Shown: positions 54,951 through 63,831 of the stretch, piece after piece | Numbering within the stretch: the first letter of the stretch is position 1 | Layout of the letters: each line of letters opens with the position of its first letter | From: Mesorhizobium sp. B1-1-8 | Lineage (GTDB): Bacteria > Pseudomonadota > Alphaproteobacteria > Rhizobiales > Rhizobiaceae | Assembly (NCBI RefSeq): GCF_006442795.2 | Contig: NZ_CP083956.1 | Span: 806,001-870,000, forward strand | DNA: 64,000 nucleotides | Direction: 5' to 3' | Program-made: the position numbers and the translations under genes | The notes under the pieces: generated by a model | The model's input: the letters and a program-made list of their open reading frames with translations, nothing else | Database searches by the model: none | What the model was told of the DNA's origin: nothing

Positions 54951-55366
54951 GCGCCGGCCTCACGACCAGTTTCATCCGCCAACTCAACCAGCAATTCTAC
55001 CGCCTCCTCCGCCCTTTCAGCCGACACGAACAGGTGGTCGTGATAAAAAGCCGAGACCGGGTTGACGCCCATGCCGGCGGTAGCCAATCGCGTGGTGATG
55101 GCGGCGAGGAAGCCGACCGCCTCCAGCGATGAATGGATGTTCAGCGTGATCATCCGACAGCGGAAAATGCCGGTCAGGCCAGCGGCGCTCGCCTTGCCCT
55201 CGGAGACGATCAACGTCATGCCTTCGCGCTCGCGAAACTGCATGACCGGATCGAGGCCGTTCGGCACCGGTGTGCCCGGCGCCAGCGCCGCGAAGACATA
55301 GGCGCCAGGGAGCAGTTGCGGCGTCATCGTCGCCAGCAGCTTTCGCAGGTCGGTTTCGCCGGTCAT
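54914..55366 (-). CDS. ACT domain protein (DUF2241/ACT_3 type)
   Basis: 150 residues: LRKLLATMTPQLLPGAYVFA, REREGMTLIVSEGKA and FLAAITTRLATAGMGVNPVS, then a stretch YHDHLFVSAERAEEAVELL. A ligand-binding ACT fold, possibly amino-acid sensing. The final 13 residues (AVPHPPAGTFSP) and the TGA come from a palindromic repeat, so the native tail was replaced. Confidence 0.9.
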   Translation of the reverse strand: MTGETDLRKLLATMTPQLLPGAYVFAALAPGTPVPNGLDPVMQFREREGMTLIVSEGKASAAGLTGIFRCRMITLNIHSSLEAVGFLAAITTRLATAGMGVNPVSAFYHDHLFVSAERAEEAVELLVELADETGREAGAVPHPPAGTFSP

Positions 55367-55439
55367 TTTTCCTCTCTTGGCGGTCCGTTCGCGCTCCGCC
55401 GCGGCAACCGCATCTCGTCATTAAAGCAGGTGGCGTGAA

Positions 55440-55530
55440 AAAGGATTCACGCGACCTGCTTTAGGTCTTCGATTTCAAGCATGTCTTTATCCCGAAACCG
55501 CTGCACATTTTCGGGAGACATGCTTTAGAC
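55440..55530. repeat. Intergenic inverted repeat upstream of the DoxX gene
   Basis: CGCGACCTGCTTTAGGTC and AAGCATGTCTTTATCCCG with GGGAGACATGCTTTAG form inverted arms. A degraded copy is at 11395-11460. The rest of the 332-bp gap (55531-55698) shows no gene; it carries the DoxX promoter. Confidence 0.65.
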
Positions 55531-55698
55531 CGGCTGCCGTCGCTCCGGTAGCCCTGCTCGAACGACATCGAAATGAGCCGCGGCAGTAGCCATCGCTAAA
55601 AAAGCGCACCGACCCTGTCGGATCGCAGCGGCATCGCCCGTCCTTGCTCCGAAGCCGGCAATCAGCCTGCGAATCGAACCCAAACGGAGGGAACATCA

Positions 55699-56109
55699 AT
55701 GAGCATTTCTCAAACCGCGCCCGCCTCGTCCGGCGCGTTGTGGACAGGGCGCGTGCTCAGCGTCGTCGTCGTCCTGTTCATGATCTTCGACGGCGCCATC
55801 AAGCTGCCGCCGCTCGACATCGTCACGCAAATGATGGTGCAGATCGGCTGGCCGGCCGATCCGAATATCGCGCGCATGCTGGGTGTCATCGGCCTGGTTT
55901 CGACCGCGCTCTACGCATGGCCACGCACGTCGGTGCTCGGCGCCATCCTGCTCACCGCCTATATGGGGGGAGCCATCGCCACGAAAGTGCGTCTCGACAG
56001 CCCGCTGTTTTCGCACACGCTGTTCGGCGTCTATCTCGGCGTTATCCTGTGGGGCGGCCTTTATCTGCGCGACCCAAAAGTGCGGGCGCTGATCCCGTTC
56101 AGCCGCTGA
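55699..56109 (+). CDS. DoxX-like membrane protein
   Basis: 136 residues, four membrane helices (VLSVVVVLFMIFDGAIKL, MLGVIGLVSTALYAW, VLGAILLTAYMGGAIATKV, TLFGVYLGVILWGGLYL). DoxX_2 family, function uncertain. AAACGGAGG precedes the start. It is followed at 15 bp by a SRPBCC gene, so both form an operon; DoxX-SRPBCC pairs are common in Rhizobiales. Confidence 0.9.
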   Translation: MSISQTAPASSGALWTGRVLSVVVVLFMIFDGAIKLPPLDIVTQMMVQIGWPADPNIARMLGVIGLVSTALYAWPRTSVLGAILLTAYMGGAIATKVRLDSPLFSHTLFGVYLGVILWGGLYLRDPKVRALIPFSR

Positions 56110-56124
56110 GCAAAGGAGAGAAAG

Positions 56125-56652
56125 ATGCTCACCACCATCCTCGTCATCCTGGTCGTCATCATCGCCGCCGTGCTCCTCTACGCGGCGACACGGCCGAACG
56201 ATTTCGTCGTCAGCCGCTCGGCCAGCATCAAAGCGCCGGCCGAGGCGATCTTCCCGCTGATCAACGACTTCAGGCGCTGGCCCGAGTGGTCGCCTTACGA
56301 AAAGCTCGATCCGCAGATGAAGCGCACGCTCTCCGGCGCCGAAAGCGGAAAAGGCGCGGCCTATGCCTGGGAGGGCAGCAGCAAGGCCGGAAAGGGCCGG
56401 ATGGAAATCGCCAAGTCGGTGCCATCGTCTCTGGTCTCGCTGAGGCTCGATTTCGAAAAACCATTTCGGGCCAACAACAGCGTCGACTTCACCTTGGCGC
56501 CGTCGGGCGACAGCACCACGGTCACCTGGGCAACGCGTGGCGGCCGGCCGTTCATCGCCAAGCTGATGGGGCTGTTCATGAATTTCGACACGCTGATCGG
56601 CAAGGATTTCGAGGCTGGCCTCGACAATCTGCGGCGCGCCACTGAGCGGTAA
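56125..56652 (+). CDS. Membrane-anchored SRPBCC family protein
   Basis: 175 residues. One N-terminal helix (MLTTILVILVVIIAAVLLYA) then a START-like domain (VVSRSASIKAPAEAIFPLIN, WPEWSPYEKLDPQMKRTL). Polyketide-cyclase/dehydrase type; probably binds a hydrophobic ligand at the membrane. Cotranscribed with the DoxX-like gene. Confidence 0.92.
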   Translation: MLTTILVILVVIIAAVLLYAATRPNDFVVSRSASIKAPAEAIFPLINDFRRWPEWSPYEKLDPQMKRTLSGAESGKGAAYAWEGSSKAGKGRMEIAKSVPSSLVSLRLDFEKPFRANNSVDFTLAPSGDSTTVTWATRGGRPFIAKLMGLFMNFDTLIGKDFEAGLDNLRRATER

Positions 56653-56793
56653 AACCTTCGTAACCTCAGCGGCATAGCGGCAAGCCGATAGCAGCTCAAA
56701 CCGGCGATCTTCACCCTCTCGGGATCAAATTAGCCGTCTGTGAGTTTAAGACATGGCGGCGAGGACGGCGATCCGCGTGAGAGAGGAACGACA

Positions 56794-57057
56794 ATGAAGA
56801 AAGCGATTATTATTCTGGTGCTGGCGACGGCGCTCGGCGCTTGCTCGCAAACGGAAAAGGGAGCCGCGATCGGCGGTTTGGGCGGTGCGGCCGTAGGCGC
56901 TGCCGTTGCCAACAATCCGACGCAGGGAGCCATTGTCGGCGGCGCCGTCGGCGCGGTGGCCGGCGCGCTGATCGGCCATGCCAGCGAGAGTGGCAAGTGC
57001 CGCTATCGCGACCGTTACGGGCGCGTCTATATCGCGCGCTGCCCGTCAGGCTACTGA
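56794..57057 (+). CDS. Glycine-zipper lipoprotein
   Basis: 87 residues. Lipobox LGAC (Cys16) for lipid attachment, then a glycine zipper (AAIGGLGGAAVGAAVANNPT ... GAIVGGAVGAVAGALIGHAS) and a short basic Cys-containing end. Outer-membrane 17-kDa-antigen-like/YMGG family. ATG 56794 has AGAGGA 6 bp before. Confidence 0.9.
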   Translation: MKKAIIILVLATALGACSQTEKGAAIGGLGGAAVGAAVANNPTQGAIVGGAVGAVAGALIGHASESGKCRYRDRYGRVYIARCPSGY

Positions 57058-57070
57058 GGCATCAAATCCA

Positions 57071-57100
57071 AAAAGGAACGGCGGGTCGTAACCCGCCGTT
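57071..57100 (-). terminator. Terminator after rpsP
   Basis: AACGGCGGGT - loop - ACCCGCCGTT, 10-bp stem; on the minus strand CCTTTTTTGG follows. It stands 24 bp after the rpsP stop and can also serve the convergent lipoprotein gene. Confidence 0.88.
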
Positions 57101-57124
57101 CGTATAACTGAAACAGTAGCAGGC

Positions 57125-57526
57125 TTACTCGGCGGTGGCGGCTTCCGCTTCGGCCGGCGCGGCGGCAGCCGCCGCAACAGCGGCCGCGGCGTCGTCCTGC
57201 GCCTTCTTCAGAAGGGCGGCGCGCTCCTGCGCCTTTTTTCCCGGCTCAGCCTTCTTCGGGTTGGAGCGGGCTTCACGCTTGGCAAGGCCGGCCTCGTCGA
57301 GGAAACGCAGCACGCGGTCGGTTGGCTGGGCGCCGTGCGACAGCCAGTGCTTGACGCGGTCGGCGTCGACCTTGACGCGCTCGCCGTCCTTCGGCAGCAG
57401 CGGGTTCCACGAGCCGAGCGACTCGATGAAACGGCCGTCGCGCGGCGAACGGGCGTCGGCAACGACGACGTGGTAGTAGGGACGCTTCTTCGAGCCCGCG
57501 CGGGCCAGTCTGATCTTCAGTGCCAT
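57125..57526 (-). CDS. rpsP: 30S ribosomal protein S16
   Basis: 133 residues. [20 protein letters not shown] and [20 protein letters not shown] are S16 signatures. The C-terminus is an Ala/Glu-rich tail of about 45 residues beyond the roughly 80-residue core, as in many Rhizobiales. Last gene of ffh-chorismate mutase-rpsP; a strong terminator follows, so rimM, trmD and rplS are not cotranscribed with it here. Confidence 0.97.
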   Translation of the reverse strand: MALKIRLARAGSKKRPYYHVVVADARSPRDGRFIESLGSWNPLLPKDGERVKVDADRVKHWLSHGAQPTDRVLRFLDEAGLAKREARSNPKKAEPGKKAQERAALLKKAQDDAAAAVAAAAAAPAEAEAATAE

Positions 57527-57578
57527 TGTTTTCTCCTAAAAAGCTCTGATTTCGTTGATGTGGTTTCGGCTGAAACGC

Positions 57579-57905
57579 TCAACCGGCTTTGGCAGCGCCG
57601 TTGTCGGCGGCGATCTGTTCGTGATGCCGGATTACTTCGCGGATGACGAAGTTCAGGAACTTCTCCGCGAAATCGGGATCGAGGTTCGCATCCTTCGCCA
57701 GTTGGCGAAGGCGGGCGATCTGCTGCTGCTCGCGCGCCGGATCAGCCGGCGGCAGGCCATGCTCGGCCTTCAAAACGCCGACCGCCTTGGTGCAGCGGAA
57801 GCGCTCGGCCAGCATATGGATGAGGGCGGCGTCGATGTTGTCGATCGAAGCGCGGTAGCCGGCCAGGATGGCGCGTGCGTCGGCCATGTCCTTCTCCTCG
57901 TTCAT
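57579..57905 (-). CDS. Chorismate mutase (AroQ class)
   Basis: 108 residues, all-helical: YRASIDNIDAALIHMLAERF, then CTKAVGVLKAEHGLPPADPA and a helix ending VIREVIRHHEQI. Converts chorismate to prephenate for Phe/Tyr. Start could also be ATG 57887, which has AGGAG 6 bp upstream. It lies 25 bp after ffh and 52 bp before rpsP on the same strand. Confidence 0.92.
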   Translation of the reverse strand: MNEEKDMADARAILAGYRASIDNIDAALIHMLAERFRCTKAVGVLKAEHGLPPADPAREQQQIARLRQLAKDANLDPDFAEKFLNFVIREVIRHHEQIAADNGAAKAG

Positions 57906-57930
57906 TGCGCCCCTCACTTCTTCCTGCCCA

Positions 57931-59523
57931 TTACTTCTTCTTCCCAAGACCCGGCAGACCGCCGCCGCCTGGCAGACCCGGAAGCTTCATGCCACCGGGC
58001 AGGCCCGGCAGGCCGCCGCCACCGGGAAGGCCGCCCGGCAGGCCTTTACCGAGACCGGCGGCCTGCGCCTGCTTCTGCAGCGCCTCGAGCTGCTTGGGAT
58101 CCATCCTGGAGAGATCCGGCATGCCGCCGCCCATTCCCCCAGGGCCACCCGGCATCATGCCGCCCAGCCCCATTTTCGAGGCAAGGCCGCCCATCATGCC
58201 GCGCATCATGCCGCCGCCTTTGCCCTTGCCGCCCATCGCCTTCATCATGTCGGCCATGCCGCGATGCATCTTCAACAGCTTGTTGATCTCGGCCGCGTCG
58301 GTGCCGGAGCCGGCGGCGATGCGCTTCTTGCGCGAGTGCTTCAAAAGATCCGGGTTGGCGCGCTCGGCCTTGGTCATCGAGGAGATGATGGCGAGCTGGC
58401 GGCGGAACATCCTGTCGTCGAAGCCGGCGGCGGCCAGCTGATCCTTCATCTTGCCCATGCCGGGCATCATGCCCATGATGCCGCCCATGCCGCCCATCTT
58501 CGACATCTGCTGAAGCTGCCCGGCCAGGTCGTTCAGGTCGAACTTGCCCGACTGCATCTTCCTGGCCATCGCCGCCGCTTGCTCGGCGTCGATGGTTTCG
58601 GCCGCCTTCTCGACGAGCGAGACGATGTCGCCCATGCCGAGGATACGGTCGGCGATGCGCTTGGGATGGAATTCCTCAAGCCCGTCCATCTTTTCGCCGG
58701 TGCCGATGAGCTTGATCGGCTTGCCGGTGACGGCGCGCATGGAGAGCGCAGCGCCGCCGCGGCCGTCGCCGTCCATGCGGGTCAGCACCAGGCCGGTGAT
58801 GCCGACGCGCTCGTCAAAACTCTTGGCGAGGTTCACGGCGTCCTGGCCAGTGAGCGAATCGGCAACCAGCAGGATCTCATGCGGCGACGACACCTTCTTG
58901 ATGTCGGCCATCTCGACCATCAGCGGCTCGTCGATATGGGTGCGGCCGGCAGTGTCGAGGATGACGACGTCATGGCCGCCGAGCCTGGCCGCCTGCACGG
59001 CGCGGCGGGCGATGTCGACCGGGTTCTGGCCGGCGATGATCGGCAGCGTCGTGACCTTCACCTGCTCGCCGAGCTGGCGCAATTGCTCCTGCGCGGCCGG
59101 GCGCCGCGTGTCGAGCGAGGCCATCAGAACCTTCTTGTTCTGCCGCTCGGTCAGTCGCTTGGCAATCTTGGCCGAAGTCGTCGTCTTGCCGGAGCCCTGC
59201 AGGCCGACCATCATGACGACGACGGGCGCCGGCGCGTTGAGGTCGATGGCGACGCCCTCGGCGCCCAGCATCTCGACCAGCTCGTCATGGACGATCTTGA
59301 CGACCATCTGGCCGGGCTTGATCGACTTCAGCACCGCGGCGCCGACCGCCTTCTCGCGCACCTTGTCGGTGAAGGAACGCACCACTTCCAGCGCCACGTC
59401 GGCCTCGAGCAGCGCACGGCGCACTTCGCGAAGTGCTGCCGAGACGTCAGCCTCCGACAGCGCGCCGCGGCCGGTCAAGCCGTTCAGGATGGAGCCAAGG
59501 CGCTCCTGAAGGGATTCGAACAT
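57931..59523 (-). CDS. ffh: Signal recognition particle protein Ffh
   Basis: 530 residues. N domain, GTPase G domain with P-loop GLQGSGKTTT (107-116), DTAGR and TRMDGDGRGGAAL, then a Met-rich M domain (GMGKMKDQLAAAGF ... RIAAGSGTDAAEI) that binds 4.5S RNA and signal sequences. The last 95 residues or so are a Gly/Pro/Met-rich tail (LPGGGGLPGLPGGMK), longer than in E. coli Ffh. First gene of the ffh-cm-rpsP operon. Confidence 0.97.
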   Translation of the reverse strand: MFESLQERLGSILNGLTGRGALSEADVSAALREVRRALLEADVALEVVRSFTDKVREKAVGAAVLKSIKPGQMVVKIVHDELVEMLGAEGVAIDLNAPAPVVVMMVGLQGSGKTTTSAKIAKRLTERQNKKVLMASLDTRRPAAQEQLRQLGEQVKVTTLPIIAGQNPVDIARRAVQAARLGGHDVVILDTAGRTHIDEPLMVEMADIKKVSSPHEILLVADSLTGQDAVNLAKSFDERVGITGLVLTRMDGDGRGGAALSMRAVTGKPIKLIGTGEKMDGLEEFHPKRIADRILGMGDIVSLVEKAAETIDAEQAAAMARKMQSGKFDLNDLAGQLQQMSKMGGMGGIMGMMPGMGKMKDQLAAAGFDDRMFRRQLAIISSMTKAERANPDLLKHSRKKRIAAGSGTDAAEINKLLKMHRGMADMMKAMGGKGKGGGMMRGMMGGLASKMGLGGMMPGGPGGMGGGMPDLSRMDPKQLEALQKQAQAAGLGKGLPGGLPGGGGLPGLPGGMKLPGLPGGGGLPGLGKKK

Positions 59524-59602
59524 TTGTCTTCCTTCGATCTCGGTTCGGTACGACCCGAGAGGTAGTGCGTTCGCGCCGGGTCGCCAAGCAAAAGCGCAAA
59601 GC

Positions 59603-59638
59603 CAAAAAGCACCCGGGGGCGCATCGCGCTGCCGGGTG
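59603..59638 (-). terminator. Terminator before ffh
   Basis: Minus strand: CACCCGG - 15 nt loop - CCGGGTG - CTTTTTGG. Separates the CPBP/glycosyltransferase operon from ffh. Confidence 0.7.
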
Positions 59639-59795
59639 TTGGCCTCCAGGATCGATTTACGGCACTCGCCTCGAAGAGGCTTCGGCGTCCTGGTCAGCTT
59701 TCGCGGGAGATACTCGTCGCGGAATTCGCGGGCTGTAGACAGGAAATCGGCGGCGGAGTCAAGGCTGAGGCCAAAACGCCGCGATCGCGAGCGAC

Positions 59796-60737
59796 TCAGG
59801 GCAGGTTTTCGCCGTCAAGAATCCGCGCATAGAGGTCGAGGTAGCCATTCGCGGTCCGGGCTATGGGAAAGCGGTCGGCGGCGGATTCGCGGCAGCGCTG
59901 CGGTGAAAGTCCGCCGACGGCCGCAAAAGCCTGCGCGAATTCCGCATCGGTGTCGAAGAGGCATCCCGTGGTCTCGTCGAGGATTTCCGGCAGCGCGCCG
60001 CGTGGCGTCGTCAGCACCGGCGTGCCGCACAGCATCGCCTCGACAGGCGCCATGCCGAACGGCTCTTCCCAGGCAATCGGGTTGAGAAATGCCTTGGCCT
60101 CTCCCAGCAGGCGCAGCTTTTCCTCGCCGTCGACCATGCCGTGGAAACGGTAGCGCCTGCCCAGGCTCTTGAAGAAGACGCCCTGGCTGCGAACCTTGCT
60201 GCGCTGCAAGAGCTGCCAGCGCGAGCCGCCGGCGATGTCGAGCGGAAAATCGAAGCTTTTCGCAAGCTCGACGGCGCGGTTCAGGTTCTTGCCGGCGCGG
60301 GCGATGCCGGCCAGAAACAGCAGCCGCTTTGTCTTGGCGGCAGACAGACGATAGGCGTCGATTGGAAAGCCGTTATGGACGAAGGTTTCGCGGCCATGGT
60401 TGCGCGCGTGGCCGGCGCTGACGAAGCTCCAGTTCATCTGCGGGGTCACCCGTTCGGGCGCAAGGCCGTGCAGCGTGTAAAGGGCCGGACGGGCAACGTC
60501 GATATACCAGCCGTTGAAATGCACGATGTCGGTGTCGGCCGGGATCGCGGCGCGGCATTCCGCCTTCGACGAGGCCGGCCTGACTTCGCAAAGCGGATGG
60601 CTGGAACCGCGGCCGGCGATCAGCACAACCTTGTGGCCGAGGCGGACGAGCTCGCTTGCCAGCCAGTCGACCTGCCGCTCGGTGCCGCCATAGCCCTTGC
60701 AGGGGATAGCGCGCTCCGCCACCAGCGTGATGCGCAT
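59796..60737 (-). CDS. Glycosyltransferase, GT4 family
   Basis: 313 residues. N-terminal GYGGTERQVDWLASELVRLG, donor site with KRLLFLAGIARAGKNLNRAV, and C-terminal FLNPIAWEEPFGMAPVEAML (E-x7-E motif region) are typical of GT-B retaining enzymes. Transfers a sugar from a nucleotide sugar. The ATG overlaps the CPBP stop by one base (TGATG), so translation is coupled. Confidence 0.93.
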   Translation of the reverse strand: MRITLVAERAIPCKGYGGTERQVDWLASELVRLGHKVVLIAGRGSSHPLCEVRPASSKAECRAAIPADTDIVHFNGWYIDVARPALYTLHGLAPERVTPQMNWSFVSAGHARNHGRETFVHNGFPIDAYRLSAAKTKRLLFLAGIARAGKNLNRAVELAKSFDFPLDIAGGSRWQLLQRSKVRSQGVFFKSLGRRYRFHGMVDGEEKLRLLGEAKAFLNPIAWEEPFGMAPVEAMLCGTPVLTTPRGALPEILDETTGCLFDTDAEFAQAFAAVGGLSPQRCRESAADRFPIARTANGYLDLYARILDGENLP

Positions 60738-61729
60738 CAGACCGGCCCGCCGGTTTTTTGCTTGGCCATGACCTTGTCCAACCGGTCTCCAATTTTGTTC
60801 GGCCCAACTTTCAGCGGCGAGCGCGGATGCAGGAGAAGCAGCATCGTCAACAGCGTGCTGACGATACCGATCGCGGCGATGAGGACCGCATCCCAATTGG
60901 TCCAGCCGGGGCCTTCGAGCGGCCTGGCGTTGAACAGCGCGAAGGAATTGTAGCTCTGCTGGTGCGAGATCAGCAGGAAGCCGGTCAGGTTGTTGCCGAG
61001 ATGGGCGCCGAAGGCGGCGCCGAGATTACCGGTCGCATAGACCAGCAGCATGAGCAGCAGCGCGAAGGTGGCGATGGAAACCAGCACGCAGGCATTGATG
61101 GCAAGCGTCGAGGCCGTGCTCCAGTGCAGTGCGGTGAACAGCAGCCCCGGCAGCCCCGCCCAGACCAGCGGGCTGTTGAACCGGCTGGCCAGCCCGCGCA
61201 GCAGATAACCGCGAAACAGCACCTCCTCCGAGGACGTCTGCAGAAAGGCAAGCAGCATAATAGGAATGAGGGACAGCAGCCAGGACGAGAAGGCGATTGA
61301 TCCGCGCGCGATCTCCGGCTGCAGCCAGTAGAGCAGGATCTCGGACAACAGCGAGGTGATCAGCACCGCGACCAGGCCTTTGAGGAAAGCCCCGCCCGCG
61401 ATGCGGCGGCTGACGCCGACCAGCGCCGAGAGGGGTTCGCGATGGACGAAGCGCATCGCCACCCAGACACCGATCCAGATGCCGGCAAACGAGGCCAGCG
61501 CGGTAAGGATGCCGATCGGTGAAGCCAGGAAATCCTGCATAGGCTGTCCGCTGGACGGGCCGGGAAGGCGCCAGACAAGGAAGGCGTAGGTGCCGGCAAT
61601 GAGCACGACAAGGGTCGCGACGAGCCAGAAGAAAACGACAATGAATGTTCCCAGCAAGAGGCGGAGCGGCGTGGTCTTTGCGTTCGGCGCGCGCCGGTAG
61701 CGCTCGAAGGCAGCACTGTCGATGGTCAC
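60737..61729 (-). CDS. CPBP family intramembrane metalloprotease
   Basis: 330 residues, about eight membrane helices. CPBP (Abi/Rce1-like) motifs: EEVLFRGYLLRGLAS (motif 1 with the Glu pair), and later ALHW and HLGNNLTGF as motifs 2 and 4. GTG start at 61729 with AAGGA 6 bp upstream; the frame is open to 61792. Role unknown; coupled to a glycosyltransferase gene. Confidence 0.92.
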   Translation of the reverse strand: MTIDSAAFERYRRAPNAKTTPLRLLLGTFIVVFFWLVATLVVLIAGTYAFLVWRLPGPSSGQPMQDFLASPIGILTALASFAGIWIGVWVAMRFVHREPLSALVGVSRRIAGGAFLKGLVAVLITSLLSEILLYWLQPEIARGSIAFSSWLLSLIPIMLLAFLQTSSEEVLFRGYLLRGLASRFNSPLVWAGLPGLLFTALHWSTASTLAINACVLVSIATFALLLMLLVYATGNLGAAFGAHLGNNLTGFLLISHQQSYNSFALFNARPLEGPGWTNWDAVLIAAIGIVSTLLTMLLLLHPRSPLKVGPNKIGDRLDKVMAKQKTGGPV

Positions 61730-61835
61730 GCGGTTTCCTTGCCGAACGCTATTCGGGTCGCATGATCTAGGAGATCGGCGCCGCGCGCGCAATCATCCTC
61801 CTCGCAGCAGGGTTGACGATATCGCAAGGCAACAG

Positions 61836-61866
61836 AAAAGGCGGCCGCCATTCGCTGGCGGCCGCC
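61836..61866 (-). terminator. Terminator of the SH3 gene
   Basis: Minus strand GGCGGCCGCCA - GCGAA - TGGCGGCCGCC - TTTTCTGTT: an 11-bp GC-rich stem with a T-run, 23 bp past the stop. Confidence 0.9.
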
Positions 61867-61888
61867 TCCTCACGCTATCCGCGCCCGG

Positions 61889-62494
61889 TCAGCGCATGAC
61901 GTAAACGATGCGGCGCGTGCCAGGATCGACCAGCGCCGGCTGGTTGTTCACGTAGACGTAGCGATAGTTGTAGTTCGGGATCTCGCGCAGCTCGACCGTA
62001 TCGGGCAGGACAGCGCCCGTCACGACCTCACCTTCGAGATAGACCGGCTCGACGCGGTGCGTCGTGACGTAAGTACCCACCTCGGCCGGCGGCCTGGCGA
62101 TCGGCTCGATGGTGTCGTCGCCGGAAACGATAGCGCCGGTATAGGTGTCGGTGGTGTAGACGTCGTCGGCGGGCGGCGCCACGACGGCAATGTCGGCCTC
62201 AGCCGGCCGGCGCGTCACGACGACCCGGCTGCCGCCGAAATCGCCCGTCACATAGTCCGAATAGACCCAGCCGTTGCCGCCGGCTTCGGCGATGGTGCAC
62301 CATTTGCTGTTTGCGATGCAGCCTCTGAGCGTGGCCGACTGGCCGGCCGCCAGAACGCCGATGACCGGATATTGCGGGCCGGGGCCGGCGCGGACATTGA
62401 GATCGGTCACAGCCGAGACAGGCGTATCGGCAAGGGCCGCGCCCGACATGGCGAGCAGCGCGCCGGCAAGCGCCGGAAACAATACGCGTTTCAT
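61889..62494 (-). CDS. SH3b/DUF1236 secreted protein
   Basis: 201 residues. Signal peptide MKRVLFPALAGALLAMSGAA-LA, bacterial SH3 domain (VTDLNVRAGPGPQYPVIGVL, CIANSKWCTIAEAGGNGWVY), and a C-terminal DUF1236 (YVTTHRVEPVYLEGEV ... VELREIPNYNYRYVYVNNQP). Probably binds cell wall or envelope. The codon at 62503 is GTG; ATG 62494 has GGAG 8 bp upstream. Confidence 0.92.
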   Translation of the reverse strand: MKRVLFPALAGALLAMSGAALADTPVSAVTDLNVRAGPGPQYPVIGVLAAGQSATLRGCIANSKWCTIAEAGGNGWVYSDYVTGDFGGSRVVVTRRPAEADIAVVAPPADDVYTTDTYTGAIVSGDDTIEPIARPPAEVGTYVTTHRVEPVYLEGEVVTGAVLPDTVELREIPNYNYRYVYVNNQPALVDPGTRRIVYVMR

Positions 62495-62637
62495 GGGTTT
62501 CACTCCGTTTTCAACGCTCCCTCGGGATCGAAAACGAAATTGAGCCTGAGGCGTTCCGGCTAAAGGGTTGCCGCCTGCTCACGAATTGTTCCGCTCTCTT
62601 TCGGCAAATCGCTCAAAAGCGCGTGGACGAAGGTCAA

Positions 62638-62804
62638 ATTCTTGCGCCGCTCTTCCAAATTCCGGTGCTATTTCGTCGCAATGGGGCGGCGATCCGTCCC
62701 GCCACGCTTTCCTGCGAGTCCGGCGCCGCCGCAGGTCTGGATCTGCGGTCATTGACCGCGGCAAGCCCCGCGGAGCCGGCGCCGATGACCATGATGTCTT
62801 CCAT
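62638..62804 (-). pseudogene. 5' remnant of an FAD/NAD-binding oxidoreductase gene
   Basis: From ATG 62804 the minus strand reads MEDIMVIGAGSAGLAAVNDR, whose GAGSAG loop is a nucleotide-binding motif, then turns into unrelated sequence (PAAAPDSQESVAG) and stops near 62638. Only the first 16 or so codons look genuine. The remaining 454-bp gap (62504-62957) shows no other gene. Confidence 0.45.
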
Positions 62805-62957
62805 GAGGCAGGCCCGCCACAGTTAGTCCTTGATCGTAGGCAAATTGCCGTCTTTCGCCAGTGCCGGACCACGCTTCCCCGCCAGGGCGGTGACAACCGG
62901 GCGTTTCGCTGGCAAATTCGTGAACCGGGACGTGAATCAGGCAACCAGGAGAACAGC

Positions 62958-63758
62958 ATGGCATTTTTTGCCAAAGGAAGGGTATTTGCAGCGGCTACGG
63001 TGGTGGCAATGCTTGCGCTGGCGACGGGCGCGCAGGCGGCGGCCAGCTGTGGCAAGAACGGCGCCGGCTTCGATGCCTGGAAGCAGGAGTTTGCCGCGGA
63101 GGCGAGGGCCGACGGCGTCGGCCAGAGGGGTCTGTCCGCTCTCGCCGGCGCGACCTACGCAACAAGGACGATTGCCGCCGACCGCGCCATCCACAAGGCT
63201 TTCAGCGGCTCGGTGGAAAACTTCATGAAGCGCCGTGGCGCTTCCGCGATCATCTCCAGGGGCCGGGCGTTGAAGAAGCAGAACGCGGCGATGTTCGCCA
63301 AGATCGAACAGGATTACGGCGTTCCGCCGGGCGTGCTGCTCGCCATCTGGGGCATGGAGACCGGCTTCGGCGCCTCCATGGGCAACCAGAATACGGTCTC
63401 CGCCATTTTGACGCTGGCCTATGATTGCCGCCGTCCGGAATATTTTACCCCGCATGCCATTGCAGCCCTGAAGCTGGTCGATCGCGGGGCGTTGAGCGCC
63501 GAGTCGGTCGGCGCCATGCATGGCGAGATCGGCCACACGCAGTTCCTGCCCGGCAATGTCCTGAAGTATGGGGTGGGCAGCGGAAACCTGCGCGACAGGA
63601 ACACGGCGTTGGCTTCCACAGCCAACTACCTCAAGGATCATGGCTGGCGGGCCGGCGCGAGCTATCAGGCGAATATGGGCGCAATCGCCGAGTGGAATTC
63701 GGCAAGCGTCTACCAACAGGCCATCGCCCGCATCGCCGAGGCGATCGACGCCGAGTGA
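62958..63758 (+). CDS. Lytic murein transglycosylase (MltB-like, GH103)
   Basis: 266 residues. Signal peptide MAFFAKGRVFAAATVVAMLA-LATGAQA, then the catalytic region IEQDYGVPPGVLLAIWGMET with Glu134 followed by GFGASMGNQNTVSAILTLAY and HTQFLPGNVLKYG. Cleaves the glycan of peptidoglycan with 1,6-anhydro products. ATG 62958 has CAGGAG 6 bp upstream; the open frame to 62568 is not conserved. Confidence 0.94.
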   Translation: MAFFAKGRVFAAATVVAMLALATGAQAAASCGKNGAGFDAWKQEFAAEARADGVGQRGLSALAGATYATRTIAADRAIHKAFSGSVENFMKRRGASAIISRGRALKKQNAAMFAKIEQDYGVPPGVLLAIWGMETGFGASMGNQNTVSAILTLAYDCRRPEYFTPHAIAALKLVDRGALSAESVGAMHGEIGHTQFLPGNVLKYGVGSGNLRDRNTALASTANYLKDHGWRAGASYQANMGAIAEWNSASVYQQAIARIAEAIDAE

Positions 63759-63776
63759 GGGAACCCTCCGACGTAC

Positions 63777-63801
63777 AACCCGGCGGAGACGCCGGGTTTT
63801 G
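63777..63801 (+). terminator. Terminator after the lytic transglycosylase gene
   Basis: AACCCGGCG-GAGA-CGCCGGGTT, 9-bp stem with a GNRA loop, followed by TTTGTTGG. 18 bp past the stop. Confidence 0.9.
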
Positions 63802-63831
63802 TTGGTGACGCTGGAAATTGGCGACACGGGC

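Noticed and set aside
59524..59795. 4.5S RNA gene next to ffh
   Set aside because: I looked for the conserved GGAAGCAGCC-type tetraloop region and did not find it.
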